From an uncultured Oscillospiraceae bacterium (lineage in GTDB: Bacteria > Bacillota > Clostridia > Oscillospirales > Ruminococcaceae), in NCBI GenBank assembly GCA_949299455.1, contig CASGAN010000002.1:1-64000 (forward strand): a stretch of 64,000 nt of DNA, given 5' to 3'. Positions within the stretch are counted from its first letter, which is position 1, and every line of letters begins with the position of its first letter. Both the position numbers and the translations under genes were made by a program. Under the pieces are notes generated by a model that was not told the DNA's origin, searched no databases, and was given only the letters and a program-made list of their open reading frames with translations. Shown piece by piece: positions 24,753 through 33,839 of this stretch.

Positions 24753-26069
24753 ATGATGAAAGAAACATTACTCAAAAAAATTCATGACAAAACAATCACA
24801 GTAGGCGTTGTCGGTCTTGGTTATGTAGGACTGCCGCTCGCAGTTGAGAAAGCAAAAGCTGGGTTTAAAACAATCGGCTTTGATGTTCAGGATGAAAAAG
24901 TACGTCTGGTCAACGAAGGTCACAACTATATCGGCGACGTTGTCGACAGCGACTTGAAACAGCTGGTAGACGCAAAAATGCTCACTGCAACCACAGATTT
25001 CAGCTTTGTCAAAGATGTGGACTTTATCGCAATCTGCGTGCCGACTCCGCTGGATGCACATCAGCAGCCGGATATCAGCTATGTAAAATCCTCCACAGAA
25101 GCAATTTCCAAATATCTGACAAAAGGTACTATGGTGGTTCTCGAGTCCACAACCTATCCGGGCACCACCGAAGAATTGATTAAACCGATTCTGGAAGAAG
25201 GTTCGGGCCTTAAATGCGGCGAGGATTTCTATCTCGGATTTTCTCCGGAACGTGTTGATCCGGGCAACCTGATCTATAAAACAAAAAACACACCGAAAGT
25301 TGTCGGTGCAATCGGCGCAGATGCAACCGAAGTGATTGCAACTATGTACAGAGCTGTATTGGAAGGTGACGTGTATGAGGTATCCTCTCCGGCTGTTGCA
25401 GAGATGGAAAAAATCCTTGAAAACACTTACCGCAACATCAACATCGGTCTGGTCAACGAACTGACGATGCTTTGCCACAGACTTGGTATCAGCATGTGGG
25501 AGGTTGTTGATGCAGCAAAAACAAAACCGTACGGCTTCCAGGCATTTTATCCGGGTCCGGGTCTTGGCGGTCACTGCATTCCGCTTGATCCGTACTACTT
25601 ATCCTGGAAAGCAAGAGAGTATGGCTTCCATACGTCCATGATCGAAAGTTCTATGATGATTAACGATCAGATGCCGGAATACTGCGTAGACCGTGCAAGC
25701 AAGATTTTGAACCGCTATGCAAAAGCAATGAACGGTGCGAAAGTACTTGTGCTGGGCGTTGCATATAAACAGGACATCGATGATTATCGTGAAAGCCCGG
25801 CACTGCGCGTGATCGAGGTGCTCAAACGTGAAAAAGCAGTTGTCGACTACTATGATCCGTGGATTGCAGAGTACAAATATAAAGGCCAGAAATATCAGGG
25901 TCTCAAAGAAATCACACCGGAAATCGTTGCAGGCTACGATCTGGTGATGATTACTGCAGCGCACAGCAATGTGGACTATGATATGATTCAGAAAAATGCG
26001 ATTGCAATTTTTGATACGAAGAATGTCATGAAAAACATTGCAAACAGAGAAAATATCGAGGTGCTGTAA
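24753..26069 (+). CDS. UDP-N-acetylglucosamine 6-dehydrogenase (WbpA/WecC-like)
   Basis: A protein of 438 aa. The NAD Rossmann motif is GVVGLGYVGLPLAVEKAKAG. CVPTPLDAHQQPDISYV and LESTTYPGTTEE follow. AEMEKILENTYRNINIGLVN and PGPGLGGHCIPLDPYYLSWK hold the catalytic Cys of UDP-sugar 6-dehydrogenases; the C-terminal domain has LGVAYKQDIDDYRESPAL. It oxidises C6 of a UDP-N-acetylhexosamine to the uronate in two NAD-dependent steps. Followed by homologues of WbpB, WbpD and WbpE, so the product is probably UDP-GlcNAcA for a 2,3-diamino-uronate. Confidence 0.9.
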   Translation: MMKETLLKKIHDKTITVGVVGLGYVGLPLAVEKAKAGFKTIGFDVQDEKVRLVNEGHNYIGDVVDSDLKQLVDAKMLTATTDFSFVKDVDFIAICVPTPLDAHQQPDISYVKSSTEAISKYLTKGTMVVLESTTYPGTTEELIKPILEEGSGLKCGEDFYLGFSPERVDPGNLIYKTKNTPKVVGAIGADATEVIATMYRAVLEGDVYEVSSPAVAEMEKILENTYRNINIGLVNELTMLCHRLGISMWEVVDAAKTKPYGFQAFYPGPGLGGHCIPLDPYYLSWKAREYGFHTSMIESSMMINDQMPEYCVDRASKILNRYAKAMNGAKVLVLGVAYKQDIDDYRESPALRVIEVLKREKAVVDYYDPWIAEYKYKGQKYQGLKEITPEIVAGYDLVMITAAHSNVDYDMIQKNAIAIFDTKNVMKNIANRENIEVL

Positions 26070-26111
26070 TCCCTCTTCAGCTGTCATCAAAACCAAAAAG
26101 AAAGAGTGAAA

Positions 26112-27191
26112 ATGAACATGAAATATGCACTGATTGGATGCGGAAGAATCGCAACAAACCATGTGAAAGCTGTTTTGAATAACGGTTTGGAATTTGTTGC
26201 AGTGTGCGACGTGGTACCGGAGCACATGGAGCAGCTTCTTGCAAAGCATGATCTTCAAAATGATGCAACGATTAAACGCTACACAGATTATAAACAGTTG
26301 ATTGATGAAAATGAGCTGGAATTGGTTGGTATTGCAACAGAGAGCGGTGTCCATGCAGAAATCGCGCTCTACTGTATCGAGCACAATGTCAACGTCATCA
26401 TCGAAAAACCGATGGCAATGAGTATCGAAGATGCAGAAAAAATCATCAAACTGTCCGAAGAAAAAGGCGTGAAAGTGTCGGCTTGTCACCAGAATCGTTT
26501 CAATATTGCGGTTCAGGAAATGCGCAAAGCGCTTGAAAGCGGCAGATTCGGCAAGCTTTCACACGGTTCCATTCATGTTCGCTGGAACAGAAACAAGGAC
26601 TACTATACCCAGGCACCGTGGAGAGGAACTTGGGCACAGGACGGCGGTGCACTGATGAATCAGTGCATTCATGGAATCGACTTGCTGCGCTGGATGATGG
26701 GCAATGAGATCGATGAAGTTTATGGTGTGACCAGACAGCAGTTCCATCATTATTTGGAAGCTGAGGATATCGGCATGGCTGTTGTAAAATTCAAAAACGG
26801 TGCGGTTGCAACGATCGAAGGTACAACCAATGTATACCCGCAGAATCTGGAGGAAACATTGTATCTGTTCGGTGAGAACGGCACTGTAAAACTGGGCGGT
26901 AAATCGACCAATAACATTGATGTATGGAACTTCGCAGACGAAACAGACGAAGATCAGGCAAACAAAGGCCTCGAAGAAGCAACCAGCAACGTATACGGAA
27001 ACGGTCATACCAGTCTGTATGCAGATGTGATTGATGCAATTAAAAATGATCGTGCACCGTATATCGATGCACATGCAGGCAGAAATGCGCTGGAACTTGT
27101 TCTGGCGATTTATAAGAGCCAAAAGGAAGGAAAAGCAGTTAAACTGCCGCTTGAACAGTTTGCAAGTATCGATATGACAGGAGAATTTTAA
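26112..27191 (+). CDS. Gfo/Idh/MocA oxidoreductase (WbpB-like UDP-GlcNAcA 3-dehydrogenase)
   Basis: A protein of 359 aa. N-terminal NAD-binding fold: KYALIGCGRIATNHVKAVLN. EKPMAMSIEDAEKIIKLSEE is the conserved EKP loop. KVSACHQNRFNIAVQEMRKA and GGALMNQCIHGIDLLRWMMG carry the catalytic H-x3-D. WbpB oxidises C3 of UDP-GlcNAcA, using 2-oxoglutarate to recycle bound NAD. The flanking WbpA-, WbpD- and WbpE-like genes support this over other Gfo/Idh functions. Starts considered: GTG 26106, ATG 26112 and ATG 26118; 26112 fits the AAAGAG site best. Confidence 0.85.
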   Translation: MNMKYALIGCGRIATNHVKAVLNNGLEFVAVCDVVPEHMEQLLAKHDLQNDATIKRYTDYKQLIDENELELVGIATESGVHAEIALYCIEHNVNVIIEKPMAMSIEDAEKIIKLSEEKGVKVSACHQNRFNIAVQEMRKALESGRFGKLSHGSIHVRWNRNKDYYTQAPWRGTWAQDGGALMNQCIHGIDLLRWMMGNEIDEVYGVTRQQFHHYLEAEDIGMAVVKFKNGAVATIEGTTNVYPQNLEETLYLFGENGTVKLGGKSTNNIDVWNFADETDEDQANKGLEEATSNVYGNGHTSLYADVIDAIKNDRAPYIDAHAGRNALELVLAIYKSQKEGKAVKLPLEQFASIDMTGEF

Positions 27192-27193
27192 CG

Positions 27194-27769
27194 ATGAGCG
27201 ACTATTTCGTGCATGAGAGCAGTTATGTTGATGACGATGTGCGCATCGGTGCAGGAACAAAAATCTGGCATTTTTCGCATGTTCAGAGTCATGTTGTAAT
27301 TGGAGAAAAGTGCTCATTTGGTCAAAATGTAAATATCTCAAGTCATGTTAAAATCGGAAACGGCGTAAAAGTGCAAAACAATGTCTCGATCTATGAGGGC
27401 GTGGAGCTCGAAGACTATGTATTCTGCGGACCATCCATGGTGTTTACCAACGACATCAATCCGAGAGCCAAATATCCCAAAGGATCTGCCGGTTATAAAA
27501 AGACATTGCTCAAGGAGGGTGCTACAGTCGGCGCCAATGCAACCATCGTCTGCGGCCATACCATTGGAAAATGGGCAATGGTTGCAGCTGGTGCAGTTGT
27601 AACAAAAGACGTTCCTGATTATGCGCTGGTCGCAGGCGTTCCCGCAAGACAGATCGGCTGGGTTTGCGAATGCGGTGAAATTCTGCATGGTGCGAAAAAA
27701 TGCGAAGCATGCGGAAGAATCTATGAGGAAGATGGCGGCGTATTCCGAGAGGTTAAGGAAGGAGAATAA
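27194..27769 (+). CDS. Hexapeptide-repeat N-acetyltransferase (WbpD-like)
   Basis: A protein of 191 aa built from left-handed beta-helix hexapeptides (VRIGAGTKIWHFSHVQSHVV, CSFGQNVNISSHVKIGNGVK, ATVGANATIVCGHTIGKWAM). The loop with FTNDINPRA is typical of UDP-2-acetamido-3-amino-glucuronate N-acetyltransferases. The tail WVCECGEILHGAKKCEACGR contains four cysteines in CxC...CxxC arrangement, likely a small zinc-binding knob seen in some family members. It would acetylate the 3-amino group made by the next enzyme, using acetyl-CoA. Confidence 0.85.
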   Translation: MSDYFVHESSYVDDDVRIGAGTKIWHFSHVQSHVVIGEKCSFGQNVNISSHVKIGNGVKVQNNVSIYEGVELEDYVFCGPSMVFTNDINPRAKYPKGSAGYKKTLLKEGATVGANATIVCGHTIGKWAMVAAGAVVTKDVPDYALVAGVPARQIGWVCECGEILHGAKKCEACGRIYEEDGGVFREVKEGE

Positions 27770-27772
27770 TCC

Positions 27773-28906
27773 ATGCAGTTTAGAGATTTACAGGCACAGT
27801 ATAAAGCGTTGAAAAATGAGATTGACAGTGCGCTGCTGCAGGTTGCTTCTGACTGTAATTTTATCAGCGGAAAACAAGTGACAGAGTTGGAGCAGCAGCT
27901 GGCAGAATATGTGGGTGTAAAACATTGCGTGACCTGCGGCAACGGAACCGATGCGCTTTCCATGGTTATGATGGCATGGGATGTGAAGCCGGGCGATGCT
28001 GTGTTTGTTCCGGACTTTACGTTTTTTGCTTCGGGTGAGGTTGTTTCGTTTGAAGGTGCAACGCCGGTATTTTATGACGTATGTGAAGAGACGTTCAACG
28101 CTGATGTCGCTTCGCTGGAGCGTGCAATTCAGGCTGTCATTGAGGAAGGTGTTCTTCATCCGAAAGCGATTGTTGCAGTTGACTTATTTGGTCAGCCGGC
28201 AGATTATGTAGCGCTGCAGGAAGTAGCAAAAAAATACAATCTGCTTTTGCTGGAAGATGGTGCGCAGGGCTTCGGTGGAAAAATCGGGGAGCAAATCTCC
28301 TGCAGTTTCGGTGACGCTGCAACAACGTCCTTCTTCCCTGCAAAGCCATTGGGCTGTTATGGCGATGGCGGCGCTGTTTTTACCAATGATGATACCGTTG
28401 CTGATTATTTGCGGTCGATTCGCGTACACGGAAAAGGCTCGTTCAAATATGATAATGTTCGAATTGGCTGGAACTCCCGCTTGGATACGATTCAGGCGGC
28501 TGTTCTGCAGGTGAAACTCAAAGCGTTTGCATCCTACGAACTTAAAAACGTAAATGAAGTGGCAGTCAAATACACCGAACTGCTCAAAGATGTTGTGAAA
28601 ACACCGATTGTCCCGCAAAATATGTATTCAAGCTGGGCGCAGTATACGCTGCGTTTGGAATCAGAGGATCAGCGTGATGCATTGCAGACCTATTTGAAAG
28701 AACAGGGAATTCCAAGTATGGTCTATTATCCGAAACCGATGCATCAGCAGCTTGCATTTGACGGAAATAGAAATTATGTGGACTGTCCGGTTACAGAAAA
28801 GCTCTGCAAAACGGTTTTGTCGCTTCCGATGCATCCGTATATGACAGATGAAGAGATTAACACAGTGGCTTTTCATGTAAAAGAATTTTTGTCAAAGAAT
28901 AATTAA
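27773..28906 (+). CDS. UDP-3-keto-GlcNAcA 3-aminotransferase (WbpE-like)
   Basis: A PLP enzyme of 377 aa of the DegT/StrS family. The N-terminus MQFRDLQAQYKALKNEID and NFISGKQVTELEQQLAEYVG with CGNGTDALSMVMMAW are characteristic of WbpE/DegT. VDLFGQPADY, LLEDGAQGFGGK and SFFPAKPLGCYGDGGAVFTN hold the cofactor Asp and PLP Lys; RIGWNSRLDTIQAAVLQVKL follows. Together with WbpA-, B- and D-like enzymes it would give UDP-2,3-diacetamido-2,3-dideoxy-glucuronate. It is the last gene of the locus and is followed by a strong terminator. Confidence 0.88.
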   Translation: MQFRDLQAQYKALKNEIDSALLQVASDCNFISGKQVTELEQQLAEYVGVKHCVTCGNGTDALSMVMMAWDVKPGDAVFVPDFTFFASGEVVSFEGATPVFYDVCEETFNADVASLERAIQAVIEEGVLHPKAIVAVDLFGQPADYVALQEVAKKYNLLLLEDGAQGFGGKIGEQISCSFGDAATTSFFPAKPLGCYGDGGAVFTNDDTVADYLRSIRVHGKGSFKYDNVRIGWNSRLDTIQAAVLQVKLKAFASYELKNVNEVAVKYTELLKDVVKTPIVPQNMYSSWAQYTLRLESEDQRDALQTYLKEQGIPSMVYYPKPMHQQLAFDGNRNYVDCPVTEKLCKTVLSLPMHPYMTDEEINTVAFHVKEFLSKNN

Positions 28907-29037
28907 AATAAAAAACAGATTACATATGGAAATCCATCGGATCACAGCACAGGATATCAAAAGTGCTGAGTAAAAGAGAGGACATATCGAGACTGATCAG
29001 ATCAACCGATGATTTGCGTGATTGATCTTGCTTTTTG

Positions 29038-29111
29038 AACATGGTTTGTATTCGCTTTTGAGATTGAAGCTGAATTTAATCTCAAGAGAAACACAAACCA
29101 TGTTTTTTATT
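29038..29111 (+). terminator. Terminator of the polysaccharide locus
   Basis: AACATGGTTTGT pairs with ACAAACCATGTT, and an inner TTTTGAGATT pairs with AATCTCAAGAG, followed by TTTTTTATTTTT. The 131 bases between wbpE-like and this stem contain no gene that I can support. Confidence 0.85.
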
Positions 29112-29134
29112 TTTGGCAATTATTTTATAAAAAA

Positions 29135-29158
29135 GTGACGGTTAAAAATAACCGTCAC
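29135..29158 (-). terminator. Terminator of the hemA-hemL operon
   Basis: Perfect 10-base stem GTGACGGTTA/TAACCGTCAC with a 4-base loop. On the minus strand it is followed by TTTTTTATAAAA. It lies between converging operons and may serve both. Confidence 0.8.
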
Positions 29159-29204
29159 AAAATAAAAATGATTGTTTTATAGAAGGATGATTCAGTGTCA
29201 TTTC

Positions 29205-30488
29205 TCATACAGCGGAGAATACCTGCTTTACCGCTGTGATGGTGTTTTCAAGATCTGCATCAGTGTGCGCATTTGAGAGGAACATTGCTTCAAACTGTGC
29301 AGGAGCCAGATAGATTCCTCTTTCCAACATCTTTTCAAAATAAGCAGCGTATTTTTTCAGATCACTTTTTGTTGCATCCGTAAAGGATTCGACAGAATCC
29401 GGCGTGAAGAAAGGAGCTATCAGACCGCCGACCTGATTGATTTTGACATTGGCGCCGGATTCCGCTGCCGCCTGCCGCATTCCCTCAGCCAGACGATCTG
29501 CTTTTGCAGAAATGTCAGTATAGACCTCCGGGTGACTGTTCAAGTAGGAAAGCTGAGCAAGTCCAGCCGCCATAGTCACCGGGTTTCCGGAGAGTGTACC
29601 AGCCTGATATACAGAACCGCACGGCGCAATATGCTCCATCAGCGCGCGGCTTCCGCAGTAAGCGCCTACAGGCATGCCGCCGCCGATGATTTTGCCGAAT
29701 GTAACGATATCCGCTTTGATGCCGAAATACTCCTGTGCACCGCCTTTTGCGAGGCGGAATCCAGTGATGACCTCGTCAAAAATCAGCAGAGCGCCTTCTT
29801 TGTCGCAGAGCGCGCGCAGTCCTTCCAAAAATCCGGGATTCGGTCCCACAACGCCCATGTTGGCAGCGACAGGCTCCACGATTACACACGCGATTTCACC
29901 GGGATACTGGGCAAACAGCGCAGCCACGCTATCGAGATTGTTGTATTGCGCAGTCAGCGTATCTTTTGCAGTGTCTATGGGTACGCCTGCAGAGCTCGGA
30001 CGACCGCCTTCCGCTACCGCGGAGGAGCCGGCTTTGACCAGCATTGCGTCGCTGTGACCGTGGTAGCAGCCTTCGAATTTGATGATTTTATCGCGGCCGG
30101 TAGCACCTCTTGCAAGACGCAGCGCAGACATTACCGCTTCCGTGCCGGAATTGACCATGCGAATCATTTCGATGTTTGGTACCATGTCAATCATCAGTTC
30201 TGCGATTTCGACCTCGCGCTCGGTGGAAGCGCCGAAAGAAAGACCGTCTTTCACGGCTTTTTCCACTGCCTCGCGAATCAGAGGATGATTGTGCCCCAGA
30301 ATCATCGGTCCCCACGAGCAGACGTAGTCAATGTAGCGGTTGCCGTCTGCATCCCAGATGTATGCGCCGTCAGCTTTGGCGATAAAGCGGGGTGTGAGTC
30401 CAACGGCACGATATGCGCGCACAGGACTGTTGACGCCGCCGGGAAGTACTTTTTTTGCCCGTTCAAACAAAGCAGCAGAAGTGTCCAT
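29205..30488 (-). CDS. hemL: Glutamate-1-semialdehyde 2,1-aminomutase
   Basis: A PLP enzyme of 427 aa that isomerises glutamate-1-semialdehyde to 5-aminolevulinate. Start MDTSAALFERAKKVLPGGVN at 30488 has the canonical GGVNSPVRA sequence; upstream in-frame extension is not conserved. VNSGTEAVMSALRLARGATG binds the cofactor phosphate, IFDEVITGFRLAKGGAQ holds the PLP Asp, TFGKIIGGGMPVGAYCG the Schiff-base Lys, and YQAGTLSGNPVTMAAGL follows. Its start overlaps the hemB stop by one base. It acts after HemA, three enzymes upstream in this operon's product order. Confidence 0.95.
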   Translation of the reverse strand: MDTSAALFERAKKVLPGGVNSPVRAYRAVGLTPRFIAKADGAYIWDADGNRYIDYVCSWGPMILGHNHPLIREAVEKAVKDGLSFGASTEREVEIAELMIDMVPNIEMIRMVNSGTEAVMSALRLARGATGRDKIIKFEGCYHGHSDAMLVKAGSSAVAEGGRPSSAGVPIDTAKDTLTAQYNNLDSVAALFAQYPGEIACVIVEPVAANMGVVGPNPGFLEGLRALCDKEGALLIFDEVITGFRLAKGGAQEYFGIKADIVTFGKIIGGGMPVGAYCGSRALMEHIAPCGSVYQAGTLSGNPVTMAAGLAQLSYLNSHPEVYTDISAKADRLAEGMRQAAAESGANVKINQVGGLIAPFFTPDSVESFTDATKSDLKKYAAYFEKMLERGIYLAPAQFEAMFLSNAHTDADLENTITAVKQVFSAV

Positions 30489-31471
30489 TATCCGATATCT
30501 CCTTTTTGAATGGCTTGCGCCAGTTCTTTTGCATAGTACGTAATGAGCATGTTTGCACCCGCCCGGAAAATAGATAGGGCAGATTCGCACATAATCCGGT
30601 ATTCATCGACGAGTCCTGCCTGTGCTGCCGCTTTGATCATCGCGTATTCGCCGGAAACGGAATATGCAGCCATGGGCACGTCAAACGCGTCAGAACACTC
30701 CCGGATGATGTCAAGATAAGAGAGCGCAGGCTTGACCATGATAATGTCTGCACCTTCTTCCACGTCCAAAGCGCATTCCTTCATCGCTTCTTTGCGGTTG
30801 TGGGGATCCATCTGGTATCCTTTGCGATCGCCGAAAGAGGGAGCCGAACCGGCAGCAGAACGGAAAGGACCGTAAAAAGCGGAAGCATATTTTGCGGAAT
30901 ATGCCATAATCGGCACATCTTCAAATCCTGCGGCGTCCAGTGTACGGCGGATTGCGCCGACACGGCCGTCCATCATATCGGAGGGAGCCACCATGTCAGC
31001 GCCTGCCTGTGCATGAGAAAGCGCAGTTTTGCAAAGCAGTTCCAGTGTGGCGTCATTGTCGACCTTGTGACCGCACAGTGCACCGCAGTGGCCGTGGTCG
31101 GTATATTCGCACATGCATACGTCGGTGATGATATAAAAATCCGGATATGCGGCTTTGATTGTCCGGATTGCCTTTTGAATGACACCCTCGGCATCCCAGG
31201 CAGAAGAGCCGACTGCGTCTTTGTGTGCAGGGATGCCGAAGAGAATGCAGCTGCGAACGCCGGCAGCAATGCATTCGGCAATGGCTTCGTTTACGGTGTC
31301 CAGACCATACTGGTATTGTCCGGGCAGAGAATCAATGGGGCGTTTTCCGCTGAGCGTTTCGTCCACAAAAATCGGATAAATCAGACTGTCGGCAGAGAGC
31401 CGGGTTTCCCGGCACATCCGGCGGATCGTATCGCCGTCGCGCAGGCGGCGAGGTCTTTGAATGAGTTCCAT
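30488..31471 (-). CDS. hemB: Delta-aminolevulinic acid dehydratase (porphobilinogen synthase)
   Basis: A protein of 327 aa that condenses two 5-aminolevulinates to porphobilinogen. Start MELIQRPRRLRDGDTIRRMC at 31471 follows AGGAGAATAACC; longer upstream frame is discarded. DVCMCEYTDHGHCG supplies the zinc-type cysteines. MAYSAKYASAFYGPFRSAAG holds one Schiff-base Lys and IMVKPALSYLD the other; AYSVSGEYAMIKAAA is the C-terminal signature. Cytoplasmic octamer in the family. Cotranscribed with the other precorrin-2 genes under B12 riboswitch control. Confidence 0.95.
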   Translation of the reverse strand: MELIQRPRRLRDGDTIRRMCRETRLSADSLIYPIFVDETLSGKRPIDSLPGQYQYGLDTVNEAIAECIAAGVRSCILFGIPAHKDAVGSSAWDAEGVIQKAIRTIKAAYPDFYIITDVCMCEYTDHGHCGALCGHKVDNDATLELLCKTALSHAQAGADMVAPSDMMDGRVGAIRRTLDAAGFEDVPIMAYSAKYASAFYGPFRSAAGSAPSFGDRKGYQMDPHNRKEAMKECALDVEEGADIIMVKPALSYLDIIRECSDAFDVPMAAYSVSGEYAMIKAAAQAGLVDEYRIMCESALSIFRAGANMLITYYAKELAQAIQKGDIG

Positions 31472-31473
31472 GG

Positions 31474-32964
31474 TTATTCTCCTTCCACGATTCTTTGAAT
31501 CAGTGCATCCATGGTGGCTTTTTCGGCGGTGATGGTATGCAGGCTGTATTTCAATGCCTCTGCCTCGGTTTGCTGACCGATGCATGCGGCAGTAATGGCA
31601 GAAAAGTCTGTGTCTTCTCCCAAAGAGCGGACAAAGCCGGTGACGGTCGAAGCACTTGTAAACGTGACGACAGTTCCCGGAACCAACAGCTTTCGCACTT
31701 CTTCTGTGTTAGCGGCAGTATACCGGGTTTCGTAACAACGAATATCATCATAGGCAATGGTACGCGCATCGAGCGCATCTGTCAAGGCTTTTGTACCCCA
31801 CTCTGCGCGGAGAATGAGCACTTTTCCGGTCGGATTTGCATTGCACAGTGCTTCGCCCAGATGTGCGCCGTCATAAACAGACGGAATCAAATCTGCGCGC
31901 AGACCGTATTTTCGGAGTTCTCTGTCTGTACCGGTGCCGATTGCCGCCAGCTTGATTGCACCCAATGCCCGTACATCCCGTCCGGTACGGTTTAACAGAT
32001 CCATGAGCGCAGACACGCCGGCAGGACTTGTAAAAGCAAGCCACTCATAGCGGCCGATGTTGTCCACCGCTTCTTCCATTTGAGGACAGGGAATGAACGG
32101 ATGCGTTTCGATACAAGGGAACTCCACGACGTTTGCACCCAAAGCGCGCAGCCGATCGGATAACGTACCAGCGCGCTCTTTCGGACGGGTCACGACAACC
32201 GTTTTCCCTTTTAACGGCAGGTGATCGAACCAGTCAAACTGCTGCGCATACGCGCACACCTTGCCGACAATGATAATGGCCGGACTTTTCACATGCTCTG
32301 CTTTGGCAGTTTCGGGCAGTGTCGAAAGCGTTGCGAGAATCGGCCGCTGAGAAGGGGTGGTGCCTTTTTCAATGACAGCGGCAGGCATATCCGGCTCCAT
32401 ACCGGCGTCAAGCAATCCCTTGCAGATTTCTTCGAGCGCGCTCACGCCCATTAAGAACACGAGCGTTCCTTTTGTCTGTACGAGTGCTTCGAAGTTGATG
32501 TCAAGCGGTTTGCCGGCGCGCTGATGGCCGGTGATGATGTGCAGAGAAGAACAGCAGTCACGGTGCGTCACCGGAATGCCGGCATAGGCAGGCACGGCGA
32601 TTGCCGAGGTAATGCCCGGGATTTCCTGAAACGGAACACCGTGTGCACTCAGCAGTTCGAGCTCTTCGCCGCCGCGGCCGAACAGGAACGGATCGCCGCC
32701 TTTTAACCGGACAACTCGTTTGCCCTCCAGTGCTTTTTGCAGCAAAATTTGATTGATCTCCTCCTGCGGTACGATGTGATGGGAGGATTCTTTTCCCACG
32801 TTGATACGTTCAGCATCTTCGGGAATCAGATTGAAAATTTCCTGTCCCACCAACCGGTCATATACGACAACCTCGGCGGATTCGATGGCTTTTCGTCCTT
32901 TAATGGTCAGCAGTTCCGGATCGCCGGGACCTGCACCGACCAGAATCACCTGTCCCTTTTTCAT
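31474..32964 (-). CDS. cobA-hemD: Fused uroporphyrinogen-III C-methyltransferase and uroporphyrinogen-III synthase
   Basis: A bifunctional protein of 496 aa. Residues 1-245 are the SUMT domain: ILVGAGPGDPELLTIKGRKA, VVYDRLVG, RLKGGDPFLFGRGGEELELL and GITSAIAVPAYAGIPVTHRD. It methylates C2 and C7 to give precorrin-2. Residues about 255-496 are HemD: KTVVVTRPKERAGTLSDRLR, WLAFTSPAGVSALMDLL, AAIGTGTDRELRKYG and VVTFTSASTVTGFV. HemD closes and inverts ring D of hydroxymethylbilane. The fusion, common in Firmicutes, channels the product directly. Its stop is 2 bp from hemB and its start overlaps hemC by 4 bp. Confidence 0.93.
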   Translation of the reverse strand: MKKGQVILVGAGPGDPELLTIKGRKAIESAEVVVYDRLVGQEIFNLIPEDAERINVGKESSHHIVPQEEINQILLQKALEGKRVVRLKGGDPFLFGRGGEELELLSAHGVPFQEIPGITSAIAVPAYAGIPVTHRDCCSSLHIITGHQRAGKPLDINFEALVQTKGTLVFLMGVSALEEICKGLLDAGMEPDMPAAVIEKGTTPSQRPILATLSTLPETAKAEHVKSPAIIIVGKVCAYAQQFDWFDHLPLKGKTVVVTRPKERAGTLSDRLRALGANVVEFPCIETHPFIPCPQMEEAVDNIGRYEWLAFTSPAGVSALMDLLNRTGRDVRALGAIKLAAIGTGTDRELRKYGLRADLIPSVYDGAHLGEALCNANPTGKVLILRAEWGTKALTDALDARTIAYDDIRCYETRYTAANTEEVRKLLVPGTVVTFTSASTVTGFVRSLGEDTDFSAITAACIGQQTEAEALKYSLHTITAEKATMDALIQRIVEGE

Positions 32965-33839
32965 TCGTATTTCCTCCTCATTTCTTCTGCAAGTGCGGCA
33001 CCTAAATTTTCTCCCTGTGTCCGCGGGCCGGAGATGGTTTCAAAATAGAGATCATTTTCTGCTGTCACATACATTCCCTTTAAGGTGAGTGTGTCGCCCG
33101 CAAGTGTTGCAAAGGCCGCGACCGGCGAAGAACATCCGCCGTCCAGTGTCCGGACAAAAGCACGTTCTGCCAGCAGACAGTCGCGGCTTTCTTCATCGGC
33201 GAATGTGTGTAAACAGGCGGTATCCACGCCTTCACGCGCCTGTACGGCTAAAATGGCTTGACCGGCAGCAGGAAGAATTTCTTCTGTCGAAAAATACCGG
33301 CTGATGCGGTGTTCGAGTCCCAGGCGCGCAAGTCCCGCACCTGCCAGAACCAGTGCGGAAAATTCACCGCTGTCGAGCTTTTGAAGCCGGGTGAGTACGT
33401 TTCCGCGGATGGGCGCAACGGTCGCCTGCGGGAACAGCGCTTTGAGCTGCAGCTGGCGGCGCAGAGAAGAACAGCCGATGGGTTTTGTGAAATCGATCGT
33501 GTCTTTTCCCTGCGGCAGAACGAGCACATCCCGCGGATCGGCTCTTTTTGAGAACGCAACCAAAGGCAGACGCGGGTCAATCTCCATCGGCAGATCCTTG
33601 CTGCTGTGTACGGTGATGTCCACACGACCGTCGAGCAGTGCGGCATCGAGTTCCTTGACAAACAGTCCTTTGCCGCCGATTTTATCAAGCGTTCTGTCCA
33701 ATATTTTATCGCCCGTCGTTTTCATTGTAATCAGTTTTGTATCCATGTCCGGGTCACAGTCATGGATGGCCTGTATCACCATCTCAGATTGAATCACAGC
33801 AAGGCGGCTTTCCCGGCTGCCAATGCGTATCTGTTTCAT
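32961..33839 (-). CDS. hemC: Porphobilinogen deaminase (hydroxymethylbilane synthase)
   Basis: A protein of 292 aa that polymerises four porphobilinogens. IRIGSRESRLAVIQSEMVIQ is the N-terminal signature, GLFVKELDAALLDGRVDI and VHSSKDLPMEI carry the catalytic Asp region, and LSSLRRQLQLKALFP follows as SSLRR. The dipyrromethane cofactor Cys is in RTLDGGCSSPVAAFA near residue 241. Overlaps its neighbours by 4 bp on each side, indicating tight translational coupling. Confidence 0.95.
   Translation of the reverse strand: MKQIRIGSRESRLAVIQSEMVIQAIHDCDPDMDTKLITMKTTGDKILDRTLDKIGGKGLFVKELDAALLDGRVDITVHSSKDLPMEIDPRLPLVAFSKRADPRDVLVLPQGKDTIDFTKPIGCSSLRRQLQLKALFPQATVAPIRGNVLTRLQKLDSGEFSALVLAGAGLARLGLEHRISRYFSTEEILPAAGQAILAVQAREGVDTACLHTFADEESRDCLLAERAFVRTLDGGCSSPVAAFATLAGDTLTLKGMYVTAENDLYFETISGPRTQGENLGAALAEEMRRKYE

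Noticed and set aside
29532..30509. 325-residue plus-strand frame opposite hemL
   Set aside because: Shadow of hemL, with no ribosome site and low-complexity composition.
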